Assembly (NCBI RefSeq): GCF_963583255.1
Contig: NC_084816.1
Location: forward strand, 19,334,053-19,398,052
Reading direction: 5' to 3'
Source of the DNA: Pyrus communis
Lineage: Eukaryota; Streptophyta; Magnoliopsida; Rosales; Rosaceae
DNA: 64,000 nucleotides
The translations under genes were made by a program, and so were the position numbers. The notes below the pieces were generated by a model that saw nothing but the letters and a program-made list of their open reading frames with translations, was not told the DNA's origin and did no database searches. Position 1 is the first letter of the stretch, and the number at the start of each line of letters is the position of its first letter. This document shows, piece after piece, positions 1-10,577 of the stretch.

Positions 1-52
1 CTAGCAGCTAGCAGAATATGACCGCGATAGAACAGAAAAATATATCTAGTTG

Positions 53-55
<3 letters not shown>

Positions 56-93
<38 letters not shown>

Positions 94-105
94 ATATATA
101 TATAC
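56..105. repeat. (TA)n microsatellite
   Basis: A run of alternating T and A, interrupted once by TGTG, followed by a short CA tract. It is simple sequence with no coding content. Confidence 0.9.
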
Positions 106-638
106 ACACATATACATATTGTAAAACAAACTAATTAATATTTGGACTGTGGAGAGAAGAACAAGCTAGGGTACTTACGTGATACCGTGAGTGAAGTCAA
201 AATATGCGGATGCTTTTGGAGAAAGACGACGAATGTTCTGTGTCTGCATGCAGCTCAGAGAAATCTAGGTAGCTTTCAGTTTGTTGGTTGGGTTTCATTG
301 GCGTGAGGATATAGGTGTCATTTTGTCCATTTCTTAAGTACATATGGAACAGGTCTGAGGTCTCACGTGTTCTTCTCATTTATCTTGCTATACATCATTT
401 TGGGTTGTATAACAGATAAGGTTAAGCTCATATTTTCTCTCATTCTTTATACTTATAACAAAACATATCCCATGTTGCTTAGAACACGCACTCAAGTTTG
501 ATCTCTTTTCTCTTTTAGTATATTTTGGATGAATTTGGGTAAAATTATACACTTTTTAGGTTTAGCATGTATACCACTAACATCATGGATATTAACTCCA
601 ACTTAACTACATATTATTATTAGGTGTGAAGTTTTACT

Positions 639-763
639 ATCATATGTCCGATATGAAAATTTATTCTCAAACATAGAATATAAAATTTATTCTATCATTT
701 AAATGCATATTATTTTATCATATGTCCAATATGAAAATTTATTCTCAAACATAGAATATAAAA
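639..763. repeat. 78-bp-period direct duplication
   Basis: The sequence from ATCATATGTCC through AACATAGAATATAAAA occurs at 639 and again at 717 with almost no change (one G/A difference in the first part). It is a local tandem duplication in AT-rich DNA. Confidence 0.8.
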
Positions 764-974
764 CAAAAACACATATGTAAACTGAACTCTTGGAATTAGC
801 TTAAATAATGGAATTAAACGGGAAAATGTGAAAAGATTAGACAAAACCAAGGGTTCATATCTAATATGAGGTATTGGCCGATTTCTCATTTGAACTTTTA
901 AGAAACTACCAATTTTCTCTCTGAACTATAGTTTTAATGGATTATTCCTCTGTAACTTTTATAATTGACCAATT

Positions 975-1098
975 TTAGATTCGAATCTTGTGAATGGTAA
1001 ATGTAATACCATATTCGGTTACTCATTGTGTAATTTAGCCAAACTCTCCCTCTCTGTAGTGTAAAAATATATCATTGGACTAAAAAAGAAAAACAAAA
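975..1098 (+). mobile_element. SINE-like fragment, family A
   Basis: It contains ATTCGAATCTTGTGAATGG, which resembles a pol III B box, then TAGTGTAAAAATATATCATTG and an A-rich end. Related copies are at 1640-1755, 14718-14880 and 38530-38645, with a reverse copy near 16880-16990. The shared order of B-box-like motif, short body and A-rich tail points to a tRNA-derived SINE. The 5' limit is not resolved. Confidence 0.5.
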
Positions 1099-1639
1099 CC
1101 CTAGTTTCGAATGATTATATCTCGCGTAAGTACCTACCCAAAGAAGAAAACAAATATTAATCATTTGACTTTAATTTCCTTTTTGTTCTCTAACAAAACA
1201 ATATATTTTAATTTACGAAGAAAAGATTGGAACGTAGACATAAAGACGAGAGCACACTATCCCATTAACGGGTTACTTCACATGCAACAAAAAATAACTG
1301 GCGACAATGGGGTTACATGATTGAGTTAAAGATGCTTTCATACGGGTGAAGCCTGCAAATAGCGTAGCCGCATGCCAATAATTCTAGAGGTAGCATGTAT
1401 CTGTGTTCCTTTACATGCATGTGTGCAAAGCCTTCCCAAATAACTGGCGATATAGAATAGTATATAGGTCGACATCACATGCCACTATTATTCCTTGGTC
1501 AGTAGTAATGCGTTGATCCTATCATAAAATCATAGCTTTAGTAAGTCATGCTAATTCTAGTTATATGCACATGAATCATGTACAATTGGAGCATCATAAG
1601 ACACCTTCTACTACATTTTAGTAATATTTTTATTCTATT

Positions 1640-1755
1640 TGTAAGTAAAAGATTTTAAGTTCAAAATTCGTAGATGATAAATTTAGTACCAAATTATGAT
1701 TTAGCACAATCTTTAATCCTCTAGTATAAATATATCATTGTATTAAAAAAGTGAA
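1640..1755 (+). mobile_element. SINE-like fragment, family A (degenerate)
   Basis: It resembles the 975-1098 copy, keeping the TAGTATAAATATATCATTGTA segment and A-rich tail with a more diverged body. It lies just before the transporter exon. Confidence 0.45.
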
Positions 1756-2095
1756 AATAAAAAGAAGAGAAGAGCAACCAAATTGATAGAGGAAATTTGG
1801 TTAGTGCTCTTTATCGTTTTCATGGTCCATGTCAAGTAATAGGGCCCAAATTTCTCTTTTAGTTCTTTCTTCAGGTTTCATTGTGTTGTACTACTTGTTA
1901 CCTGTGTATGTAAATGGTGAATGGCTGTAACAGGTGCCAGTAAATATCATTTGGTACATTGTCGATATTACAAACTATTAGTGTAATTCAGTCAATGTAC
2001 CAAATATTGTAAATTAATGTTGGATAATGAACTCTCTTTTTTCTATTATATTTTAACTGGCTACTAAGATTAATATTTACGTATTTTCATTTTAG

Positions 2096-3291
2096 GTGCG
2101 GGAATCTTTGGGCATTTGTCAGACTCGTTTTTAGGAAGAAAGGGCTCCCTAACCGTTGTTTGCATTGTGAATACGATCTTCGGCTGCCTAACAGCATTCT
2201 CCCCAAACTACTGGACCTACGTCCTCTTCCGCCTCCTCACCGGCTTCAGCACAGGTGGGGTTGGTCTATGTGCCTTCGTCCTTGCCACAGAACCTGTCGG
2301 TCCTACAAAGCGTGGTGCAGCAGGAATGTCCACATTCTACTTCTTCTCAACAGGAATTGCAATCCTCTCTTGTGTTGCGTACATTTTCCCACAATGGCGC
2401 GAGCTCTACATTGTCTCCTCAATCCCATCATTGCTCTTCTTGCTCGTTGTCCTACCATTTGTCTCTGAGTCCCCAAGGTGGTACCTCATACGAGGAAGAA
2501 TATCTGAAGCCATGAAACTAATGCGCGTAATTGCAAAGTCCAACAAGAACTACCTTCCTGAGGGAGTTGTCCTAACCCTAGACGAAGAAGCAAGCAATGA
2601 TAATAGTACTACTATTACAAACGAGGATGACCAAACGTTCAAGGAACTATTGGAGAGAAAAGAAGCAATAAGTGGTTCTCTAATTGATGTGATGAAGTCT
2701 CCAGTTACTCGAATTCGGTTATTCCTAGCTGTGACCATAAATTTCTTGTGCTCGGTCGTGTACTATGGTTTGAGTTTGAACGTTGTCAACCTCGAAACCA
2801 ACCTCTACATCAACGTGCTACTCAATGCCGTGGCGGAAATGCCAGCTTTCACAATCACAGCAATATTACTGGACAAGTATGGAAGGAAGCCACTGGCAAT
2901 TGGGACACTATGGTTTAGTGGGGTTTTTTGTTTTCTTGGGATCTTGGTGGGGAATGTTGGGGTGTGGAAAGTTGTTAGGATGGTGTGCGGGATTTTGGGG
3001 ATTTTTGGGATGGCGGGGACTTACAATTTGCTTTTTATTTACACCACGGAGTTGTTTCCGACTGTGGTGAGGAATGCAGCGCTTGGATGTGCCACACAAG
3101 CCGCACAAATGGGGGCGATTTTGGCCCCGTTTGTGGTGGTTTTGGGCGGGGGTTTGCCGTTTGCAGTGTTTGCCATGTGTGGGATTGTGGGTGGGATGTT
3201 TGCATTTTATTTGCCGGAGACGTTGAATAAGCCTTTGTATGATACATTGACTGGGATGGAGGATGGGGAGGGTGCTTTCAGAAGTGTGTGA
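2096..3291 (+). CDS. Organic cation/carnitine transporter, last exon (partial)
   Basis: This exon encodes about 398 residues of a major facilitator superfamily transporter of the plant organic cation/carnitine (OCT) group, closest by recall to OCT4. An acceptor (TTTTAG) precedes GAGIFGHLSDSFLGRKGS, the MFS loop 2-3 signature, so the true start is upstream. SESPRWYLIRGR marks the end of the first six-helix bundle. An acidic, Asn/Thr-rich loop follows, then the second bundle with LLDKYGRKPLA and TTELFPTVVRNAALG, ending in LPETLNKPLYDTL and a stop. The family is about 500-530 residues, so roughly 100-130 N-terminal residues (helix 1 and the large loop) are missing; I found no matching exon in 1-2095. 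The exon has no frameshift. Codon third positions shift from C-rich in the first half to G-rich in the second. A membrane location and import of small cations is known for the family; the substrate here is inference. Confidence 0.88.
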
Positions 3292-4794
3292 ATTTGTCAC
3301 TTCCTGATTATAATAAGTCTGTAAGATTGACATTGTATCTTTTTAATTAACGTTATCAGTACGTAGCATAAATTGTTAATCCGTAGCAAATAGTACAGGT
3401 AATGTACGAATGCATATATATGACCAAAAACCACACTACAAAATAATTATCCCTGCAAGAGGTTACAGAAACCACACCGCATGCTTTTCACTTATAATTT
3501 CAATCTGCTTCTCTTCCGAAGGCAAAAACCTCCCATTGTCAACAGCTTAGCCTCCTACCATCCAGCTGCCAATTACTTAAATTCATATTTTCTTAATTTT
3601 GACGACGTATATAAGCGAAGCGACTACAATCCAGCTCCCCTGTTGAGAGTACATGCATTGAAAAATGAAGCTTTGCTAAGTACATAGTTTAATTAATTTT
3701 GAGCCTCTCTACGTTATTGCCAATTAATTTTAGGATATTCTAATAAAACATAAACTAGAGTGACCTCAGTTTTCATAACTTTGACAAACCAAACAAGGCT
3801 GAATTGGATCAGACACTACTTTTGCCAATTGCCATGCATGTGCATTTTTTTTAGTGAAGTGCCTTTTTAGCTAGTAGTTGACGATCACAACAACAACAAA
3901 GCCCCATGGATCCGTCTATTAGACTCTCCCAACCCTTGGGGCAAAAATATGAATCCCTCCAAATTTAGTCAACAAAAAACTTAATGAACTAGATTATGCT
4001 CCATTTCCAACAGATTACGCACTAGACTATGAGTCACTCTGTTGAGTTGAAAGGGTGATTCATTTGACGATCTATGGCTGCTCAGCTTATCTATCTCTAA
4101 TCTTGCAGGCTCAATGAAAATTAAAACGACATATTTATATCCCGCTCGTCACTTTCTACGTTAATATAAACAAATATTGCCAGTCCATGATGATATGATA
4201 TCCAACGGTTTACCATGTATGAACATTTGCATCAACTCCCTAATACTATACACCTTGGACAGACTAAGGTAGTGATGCGATATAGGATACCTTGTTTCAA
4301 GACTGTTGAAAGGTTCTGTATTAATTTTTGGGATCTCTTCTTTTGTCATGAAATTTGAAAATTTTCTTTTCTTTTGTCGTGGTCGGATTGAATTTGAAAT
4401 CTCTTACTCTTGAAGAGAATTTTAATTGGAAATTGTTTTTTTAAGAGCAATATTCTGCCTTAAATTGTTTTGTTTTTTAAGTTTAATATTCTACCTTATT
4501 AAAATTATAAACAAAACAATTTCCAGTTAAACTTAATTTCCAGTTTAGCATTTAATTAGACTCAACTTGAGTTATGAAACAAAAGCCAAATGTAAGTGGA
4601 TTGGATGAACAATTGGAAACCTAAACAAATAAATGGAAAATATACAAATGTACTATTCGAGTACAATGGTACAATACAAGAAGGCTTTTTAGTTGTTATT
4701 TTCCTAAAGTTCATATACACACACTCTCATTTCATTATCCCACCCAGTTTCGAGCATGAATAACCGGCTGCTATTGCAAGTTCATCCCATGATA
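3292..4794. other. Gene-free stretch between transporter and small-protein gene
   Basis: It holds the 3' flank of the transporter, then AT-rich sequence. A CAACAACAACAA run is at about 3888-3899. Nothing coding was recognised. The right end is the probable 3' UTR of the minus-strand gene ending at 4795. Confidence 0.6.
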
Positions 4795-5439
4795 TCAAAA
4801 CATAAAAGGCATCGGAGAGAACGCCGGAATCGCAAATGAAGCTCGCCTGAAAAAAATTCCATACAATGTGTAATCAATTTACAACCAATAATAAGAGAAA
4901 TGATAACTAATCAATTTAATTTAATTATGTTTCCTGGTTTCGTTTGATTTATTAATTCCCATTATTTGAAACAAAGAGTGAAGTATGTTAGGGAAAAAAT
5001 GGGAGTGTGGTTAACAATTTTCTAATAACAAAACCAAACACAAATGAAACAACGTCGTGGTCTAAAGAAAGCAAAACATCCGATGCTTTTACTATTTTGC
5101 TATGTACTATATTTTACTATTCACGTACCAGTAATCTTCGTCGTGGCTGCGGACCTGAACTTTTGTTCGATCATGACCGCTCTTCCTCTTCACGGATCTC
5201 TCGATCCCAGCCGTTCGATCCACTACCATCGCAGCAACGTTATCCTCGGAAATTGAGCTTAGCGACGGCCTCCAATCGCACGAATTTACTGAGCTCCTGC
5301 GCTTTCTGCTGCAGCGTATCATTCCGCTCGGCGCCATCACCAGCGACCTCGTCTCCTCAGAAAGCGGAGCCGGCTCGCTGGTGGATGTTGCGGGGCGTGT
5401 GGCCCTGCAGCACGAGACGAACTCTAAAAAGAACTTCAT
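4795..5439 (-). CDS. Small plant protein with C-terminal PAFSPMPFMF (UCP031279-like)
   Basis: Two exons on the minus strand: 5439-5129 (311 nt) and 4846-4795 (52 nt), together 120 residues. The start is ATG at 5439 (MKFFLEFVSCCRA). Features in order are a Cys pair near the N terminus, a Ser/Pro/Glu segment with EETRSL, a basic patch (CSRKRR), the motif DWRPSLSSISEDN, a second basic patch (KRKSGHDR) and VQVRSHDEDYW. Reading on gives a premature YVNSKI stop. The donor TG|GTACGT spliced to TTTTTTTCAG|GCGAGC restores frame and yields RASFAIPAFSPMPFMF. From memory this is the arrangement of the uncharacterised plant family UCP031279 (Arabidopsis At1g10140 and At1g58420 type). No catalytic domain, signal peptide or membrane segment is visible. 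The function is unknown; basic patches and Ser-rich regions suggest a regulated soluble protein. The fit of the tiny final exon to the expected C terminus is the main support. Confidence 0.75.
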
Positions 5440-5645
5440 GGCGTGATTTTGCTGTTACGATGTGCGTTACCTGAGAATTGTGTGAAAGAGGGGCTCGAAA
5501 TTGTTGAGATTTACGGTTTGTGCCATTGGCGGGATCTCATTTTCGTCTAGGGTTCAGGCTATTTAGTTTCAGGCTGAAGAGATAGAAGGTTTTGGGGAGT
5601 GGACTTTGTCCCTGGCTCTCCTCTGGTTTTTGTGGGAGAGCGAGG

Positions 5646-5653
5646 ATTTTATA
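5646..5653 (-). promoter_or_regulatory. Possible TATA box of the small-protein gene
   Basis: TATAAAAT on the minus strand, about 207 bases upstream of the ATG at 5439. It would give a 5' UTR of about 170-180 bases. It is the best TATA-like site nearby, but there is no transcript evidence. Confidence 0.35.
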
Positions 5654-6504
5654 ATATGCGTTTGGTTTGGGTGGATATGTTGTTGGGATTTATCTGAAGC
5701 ATGCGATCAGACTGGGCATGGTTTTGTGGGATTATTACAATTGTGCCCCTGTTTTCGACCGTGTAATTTGCATGGAACTAGTTCACTATCATGTTTGCAG
5801 GTGGCATTATGATCCAATAGTAAAATCATTTGAACAAAAACTTACATATATTATATTATTAAATAAAAACGTTATGCTAAAAGTGAATCTATTTCATATA
5901 CATCTTTTCCTTATTTCCAATCATAATGAATTTATGGAATGACATGGTGTGTAGAGTAGTGCATCTCTGTGGCTCTGTCTACAAAGAAAATTTGACATTT
6001 TCAATTTGATTCAATATGCTTTTTTGGTAAATTGAATCAATATTCAATGTCCAATCTGATTCAATATTCGGGGGCCACATGATTTGTAATGATAAAATAT
6101 TGCGGAAAGAGGAAGTATAGAAAATACATATAAGGAGCCCCATGATTTTGATCCTTATCAATTCAAATCTTCTTCTTAATTATCAAATAAATTTTTAATG
6201 GGTAAGATATGCAAGTAAAAATGTATTTTATAGCGCAAGTGGTAGGGGCGTACAACGGACAAAAAAAATGGCATAAAAGAGAGTTTACATGCTTTTTTTT
6301 TTTTTTTTGTTAAACGCTAGATTTTTGTTAGATTAGATGTTAAATTAGTTACCGACAGAGTTTGAACTTTCGCTGTCATACAATAGCTCATCACCTTTCC
6401 ATCACTGTGGTAAGGGGTTGGATTTGTTAGGACTAATGGCATGTGTTTTGATGAATGAAATTGTAAGAAATGAGTGTCATTCTTATTTATGCATTTACGA
6501 ACAA

Positions 6505-6668
6505 CTTTTTTTTTCTTTGAACAGACGATGTCATCTACACTAAAGGAGTGGGGATGAGCTTAGCCTTACAATGACTAGTAATAATGTGGTTCAAATTCGT
6601 TTTTAACGAAAATCGAACTTAAGATCTTTCACCTACAAATAAAAATGAATGTCTCTCACTTAAGTTGG
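6505..6668 (-). mobile_element. SINE-like element, family B
   Basis: It starts with an oligo-T tract (an A tail on the minus strand), then GACGATGTCATCTACACTAAAGG. AATAATGTGGTTCAAATTCG and AACTTAAGATCTTTCAC follow. The same order is seen at 29119-29285, 30014-30190 and 63892-64000, which defines a dispersed family with a terminal A tail. No protein is encoded. Confidence 0.65.
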
Positions 6669-6967
6669 CTGCCTCAGTGGATTCTCCCTATAGCCGCCCT
6701 AACCACGTCGTACCATTAACATAATAATATGTGGGACATTTTATTTTTCATGTTGAAAGGCATGCTTATTCTTAAATGACACAAGGCAATTAACTCTTTA
6801 AATACTTCATGTAATCACTTGAAAACAACACCGTAAAACATAAATAAATAAAAATTAAAAAAAAAAAATTAATGATCGCCAACTGTGATTGTAGAAAGGT
6901 TACATCACGTCAGCTTTTAAATTTATTAAATTTTGTATATTTAGAATGTGAACGTCAGAAAGAAAAG

Positions 6968-7190
6968 GAAGCGGATTCTCTTTTGATTCATTTTGTTGAA
7001 ATTTTAGGAATTTTCATATTTTAATCTTAATCGTATATCGTGTGATTATTTTTCGTTAGATATTATTTTTATTTAATTTTAAATAAAAAAAAGTTAAATG
7101 ATTTTTTACCGCATAATACATGATAAATGATTAAAATGTAAGAATTCTTAAGATCTCACATAATCAATCTAGATGGAATCTAATTCCTTC
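6968..7190. mobile_element. MITE with long imperfect inverted arms
   Basis: The left arm (GAAGCGGATTCTC, then GGAATTTTCATATTTTAATC, CGTATATCGTG) pairs with the reverse complement of the right arm (GAAGGAATTAGATTCC, AATTCTTACATTTTAATC, CATGTATTATG). The arms cover most of the element. The shared GGATTCTCTT-type ends link it to elements at 8890, 21405 and 49859. Confidence 0.6.
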
Positions 7191-8889
7191 GTAAAGTGAC
7201 TTGTAAATGCCACTTTTCTTATTCAAAATATGTGTCACTTTTTTTCTCAAAAAAAATAAAATAAAATAAAAACAAAAAATAAAAAGTAAAAAAAAAATAA
7301 AAGTGTCACTTTGTATACGGTTGATACGTAATTACAAATTGCTTTGATGTGGTTTGCTGTCCTGGACTTGTGGTGGGTAATCAAGTTATGACAAAGGTAT
7401 GGAATTTGGATTTATTCTTAAATACCACCGATATTATTATTTTATGCTACACAAATAAAAAATAATAATTAAAGTCTAAACATAAAACGTAATAAGTTTA
7501 AACAAGAAGACACCATCCCCCAAGATAACACACCACTTATAACTTTTTAAAATTCTACCAATAATATTACTTGGTGTGCATAACTTACCAAAACCTAAAT
7601 TAAAAAAGCATAAACATGCCCCAAATAAAGGGCGACAAATTAATCAAATTTATGTCAATAGAGGGCATTTTTATTCAAGAACCTCACCCACAAAACCCAA
7701 TTATCCTACAAGCCCCATCTGATTATTGTCACGTATTAATATTTTCAACAAATTCTTAAACTCCTCTAAATTATATAATGGACTGAGTACTTAAAACCCC
7801 CCAACCTTTTAGTATCATTTCAAATTGATCTTAACCTTTTTAAACATTCCGAACAAAACATCTAACCTATTAAAATATCACATTCGTTAGACCCTAATTT
7901 AATTTTTGTTAAATTAACTAGGCCAATCACAGCTTTCAAGATTAGCACAAAGGTTGGGATGGGGTTTCGGTGGTAGATTGAGCTTGGAGGTGACAGGGGC
8001 TCAATATTTCCCGATCTTCATTTTGTCTTTCATTTTATTTGTGAATTTGTTTGTTTGTTTTTTTTTTTTTCATCTTCGTGTCGCTTTTTAAGTTATTTTT
8101 ATTATTATTTGTGTCACGGTAAGTTAAAAAGTGAGACTCATTGTTGCCACATGTACATTTAACAAAAAAATTATCTGAACTTAACGGATATGACATTTTC
8201 AATAGGTTGGGTACTTGTTTCGAATGTTTCAAAAAATTGAGACCAATTTAGAATGACATTAAATCGTTGAAGAGTTTTAGGTACTGAATCCTTATCAAAT
8301 AAATAAATTCAATTGATGGGTCATAATCTTTGACGTCGGATTACCACATGACAAAAGGTTACTCGCAGTGCTTTGCCTACGGGGATAAACAATATGTTGG
8401 CCAACTTTTGCTCCATCCACTACAATCTAACAAATACACTACACGTTTTGTGTATATTAATAACAAGGCGAATTGGATCAATCAACAAAAACGTGCCACA
8501 TTTGAACCTGTTATTTATAGAAATGCCTGGCAGCCTGGCAATGAGTTATTTTCATTTATTTCTTACACCTAATTCTATGATTTTAGTTCTGCAATATTTT
8601 TCTTCTTAATTTTGGAAGAGGTTTCGAGTTTGTTTTGACTGTAAAACCCCTCCTCTTACATTATTATTTACAGTTATCCAATAGTATTATAAGTTGCATC
8701 CATGAGATTCGTATCAGTCAGAGACAGCACGACACAATGCGAATGACTAACGAAAGCATTCCTCATTTTGAACCACGTAAAAGAGTGAAGGGAGTACAAT
8801 ATGCACCCTTCTCAACAATCCAAATTCATTTCCACCACAATTTTGATTCTAGCAAACGAAACAGTAGTTTATCGATGGCTCTTAGACCA

Positions 8890-9080
8890 ATCATGATTCT
8901 CTTTCCTTCTATTCTCCTTCCATTTCCTTCCCTCCTCTCACACTTCCCATTTTGTCCTTCTCTCTCTATAAAAAAAACTTAATATAAGATGTTAACGTGA
9001 TTTAATCGTGACCGTTCAAATAGGAGAGGAGAAAAGGAAAGGAAAAAAAAAAAAAAAAAAACAGGAAGAGAATCCTACTC
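8890..9080. mobile_element. MITE with GATTCTCTTCC-type ends
   Basis: The left end ATCATGATTCTCTTTCC pairs with the right end GGAAGAGAATCCTACT read in reverse. The interior holds a pyrimidine-rich tract, AATCGTGACCGTTCAAAT and a long A run. There is no coding capacity. Confidence 0.55.
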
Positions 9081-10577
9081 GTCTCAGACTTCATTCATTT
9101 AATCCCAACTTCTACCATAAAATTCTTTCTTTCTGCTAAATATCATTCTTGAAAGAAAGCCACAATTCAAGCATCTGTGACTCACTAAATCTGACAGGAC
9201 CAGTTGTCCCCAAAAATGCTTGCTGCATAGCTGCTGAGAAACGAGGACTCATCTAATATTGTTTCTCATTCCCCCTCTAATTTCCATCCAACCAAAAAAC
9301 GATTTGTTTGTCCTAATTCGATGACGAGGCCTTAACTTCAAAATATCCAATGTCTGGTCACTTTCACGGCCAGAAATTTTCTCCGGTTGCTTCGATCACA
9401 AGGCGGTGCTCGACGGCCATTGGGGCATGTCACGAAATTGTGTGAATGCAATTGGCCGACTAAGGCCACACCTGCACTCGTGTAGTTAAGGGCAGGAGAA
9501 GCCATCAAAGACTGAGTTTGTAATGTTCTAGCGAAATTCATCTGCATCTAGCCACCATATGTATGTGTCTACCAAAAGTCCAAAACACACTAAACTTGAA
9601 GTGCCAGATCATACATATACGACACTGAACTACAAACTTGCAACTGGAAAACCATGGAAAATGAGGATTTCTTTCTGATAATCAGGTCGACCAATCGCTA
9701 CATACCAAACGATCTCAACGAGACAAGGCAGGACACACACCACGAAAGCTGACTTGATGGGAGCTAACATGGTTAGTATGACCTTATTAAGAAACATGGC
9801 ATCGATGAGAAACACAAGAGGGACCAGTACCGACTTAGGCCTAATGGCAACAATTAATCAATAGCCCCAAGGATAATTATCACGAGGATTAGGACTTGGC
9901 ACTACTGGGGAAGACAATCGGGACCATCACTACTTAATTGAGTAATAGCTTAGGCTTAATGCCAATCAGTAGCACTAATCACATATCGCACAAAGATGAC
10001 GAAGGAAGCCACATACCTTACATAAAAAGGCCAATAATAATGATCGGCTCACATCGCAGCATGGACTCCTACCTCATAAATGAACTCAAACTCGGATTTC
10101 AACTACTCAACAAATTCTAGATGCCTCATGCCTGAAACGCTTACGAGGCATCAGCCTCAAGCTCAGAGAAACTGAATACCCTTCACACAAATTGAAGATA
10201 CAAAGGAATTGGTGAACTTTAATTTCCAGTTTTTTTCCCGAAGAATAATACAATACCAGACAGCCAACAAGCAAAGTCATCTACCGTTCAAGTTCAAAAA
10301 GAGGTCTAGAATATATGATATATCAGTAGAAGTTCCGCTACATGTTGACAAAAGCAAACAGTCTTGCAGACTACATTAAAACATATGAATGAAGCTACAT
10401 TTGACTTCCCAATCTTGATTGGTTGTCAGATTAGGACAATCCCCACCTCATTTATGAAATTCCAGGCAATGAAGACCACCCAACCTTACACCGAAAAATG
10501 ATGAAGTATGATCACTGAATTCTAGCTGGTGATAAATATTATTAACCTGACAAGCTTTCTCGCCTTGGACCCAGGAT

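Larger units (their letters stand above)
106..2095. other. Gene-free stretch, probable intron or 5' flank of the transporter
   Basis: No exon is recognisable on either strand. The stretch is AT-rich and holds a direct duplication (639-763) and two SINE-like fragments (about 975-1098 and 1640-1755). Because the transporter exon at 2096 starts with a splice acceptor, part or all of this stretch is probably intron, with the first exon lying before the window. Confidence 0.6.
5654..10577. other. Gene-free stretch rich in small transposon remnants
   Basis: No gene is recognised on either strand. It contains a SINE-like copy (6505-6668), a long-armed MITE (6968-7190), poly-A/T tracts, and a second MITE (8890-9080). 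The part 9300-10200 is less AT-rich and has short open frames on the minus strand, but none has a recognisable domain. The last few hundred bases are the probable 3' UTR of the RRM gene. Confidence 0.55.

Noticed and set aside
2160..3333. Other frames open across the transporter exon
   Set aside because: They lack transporter motifs and membrane segments, and follow from the skewed base composition of the real frame.
5007..5474. Plus-strand ORFs over 5007-5474
   Set aside because: They are shadows of the minus-strand small-protein gene, which alone gives conserved motifs and a consistent splice.
9338..9815. Two minus-strand ORFs of about 60-70 codons
   Set aside because: No domain, no conserved motif and no supporting splice context; they may be transposon remnants.
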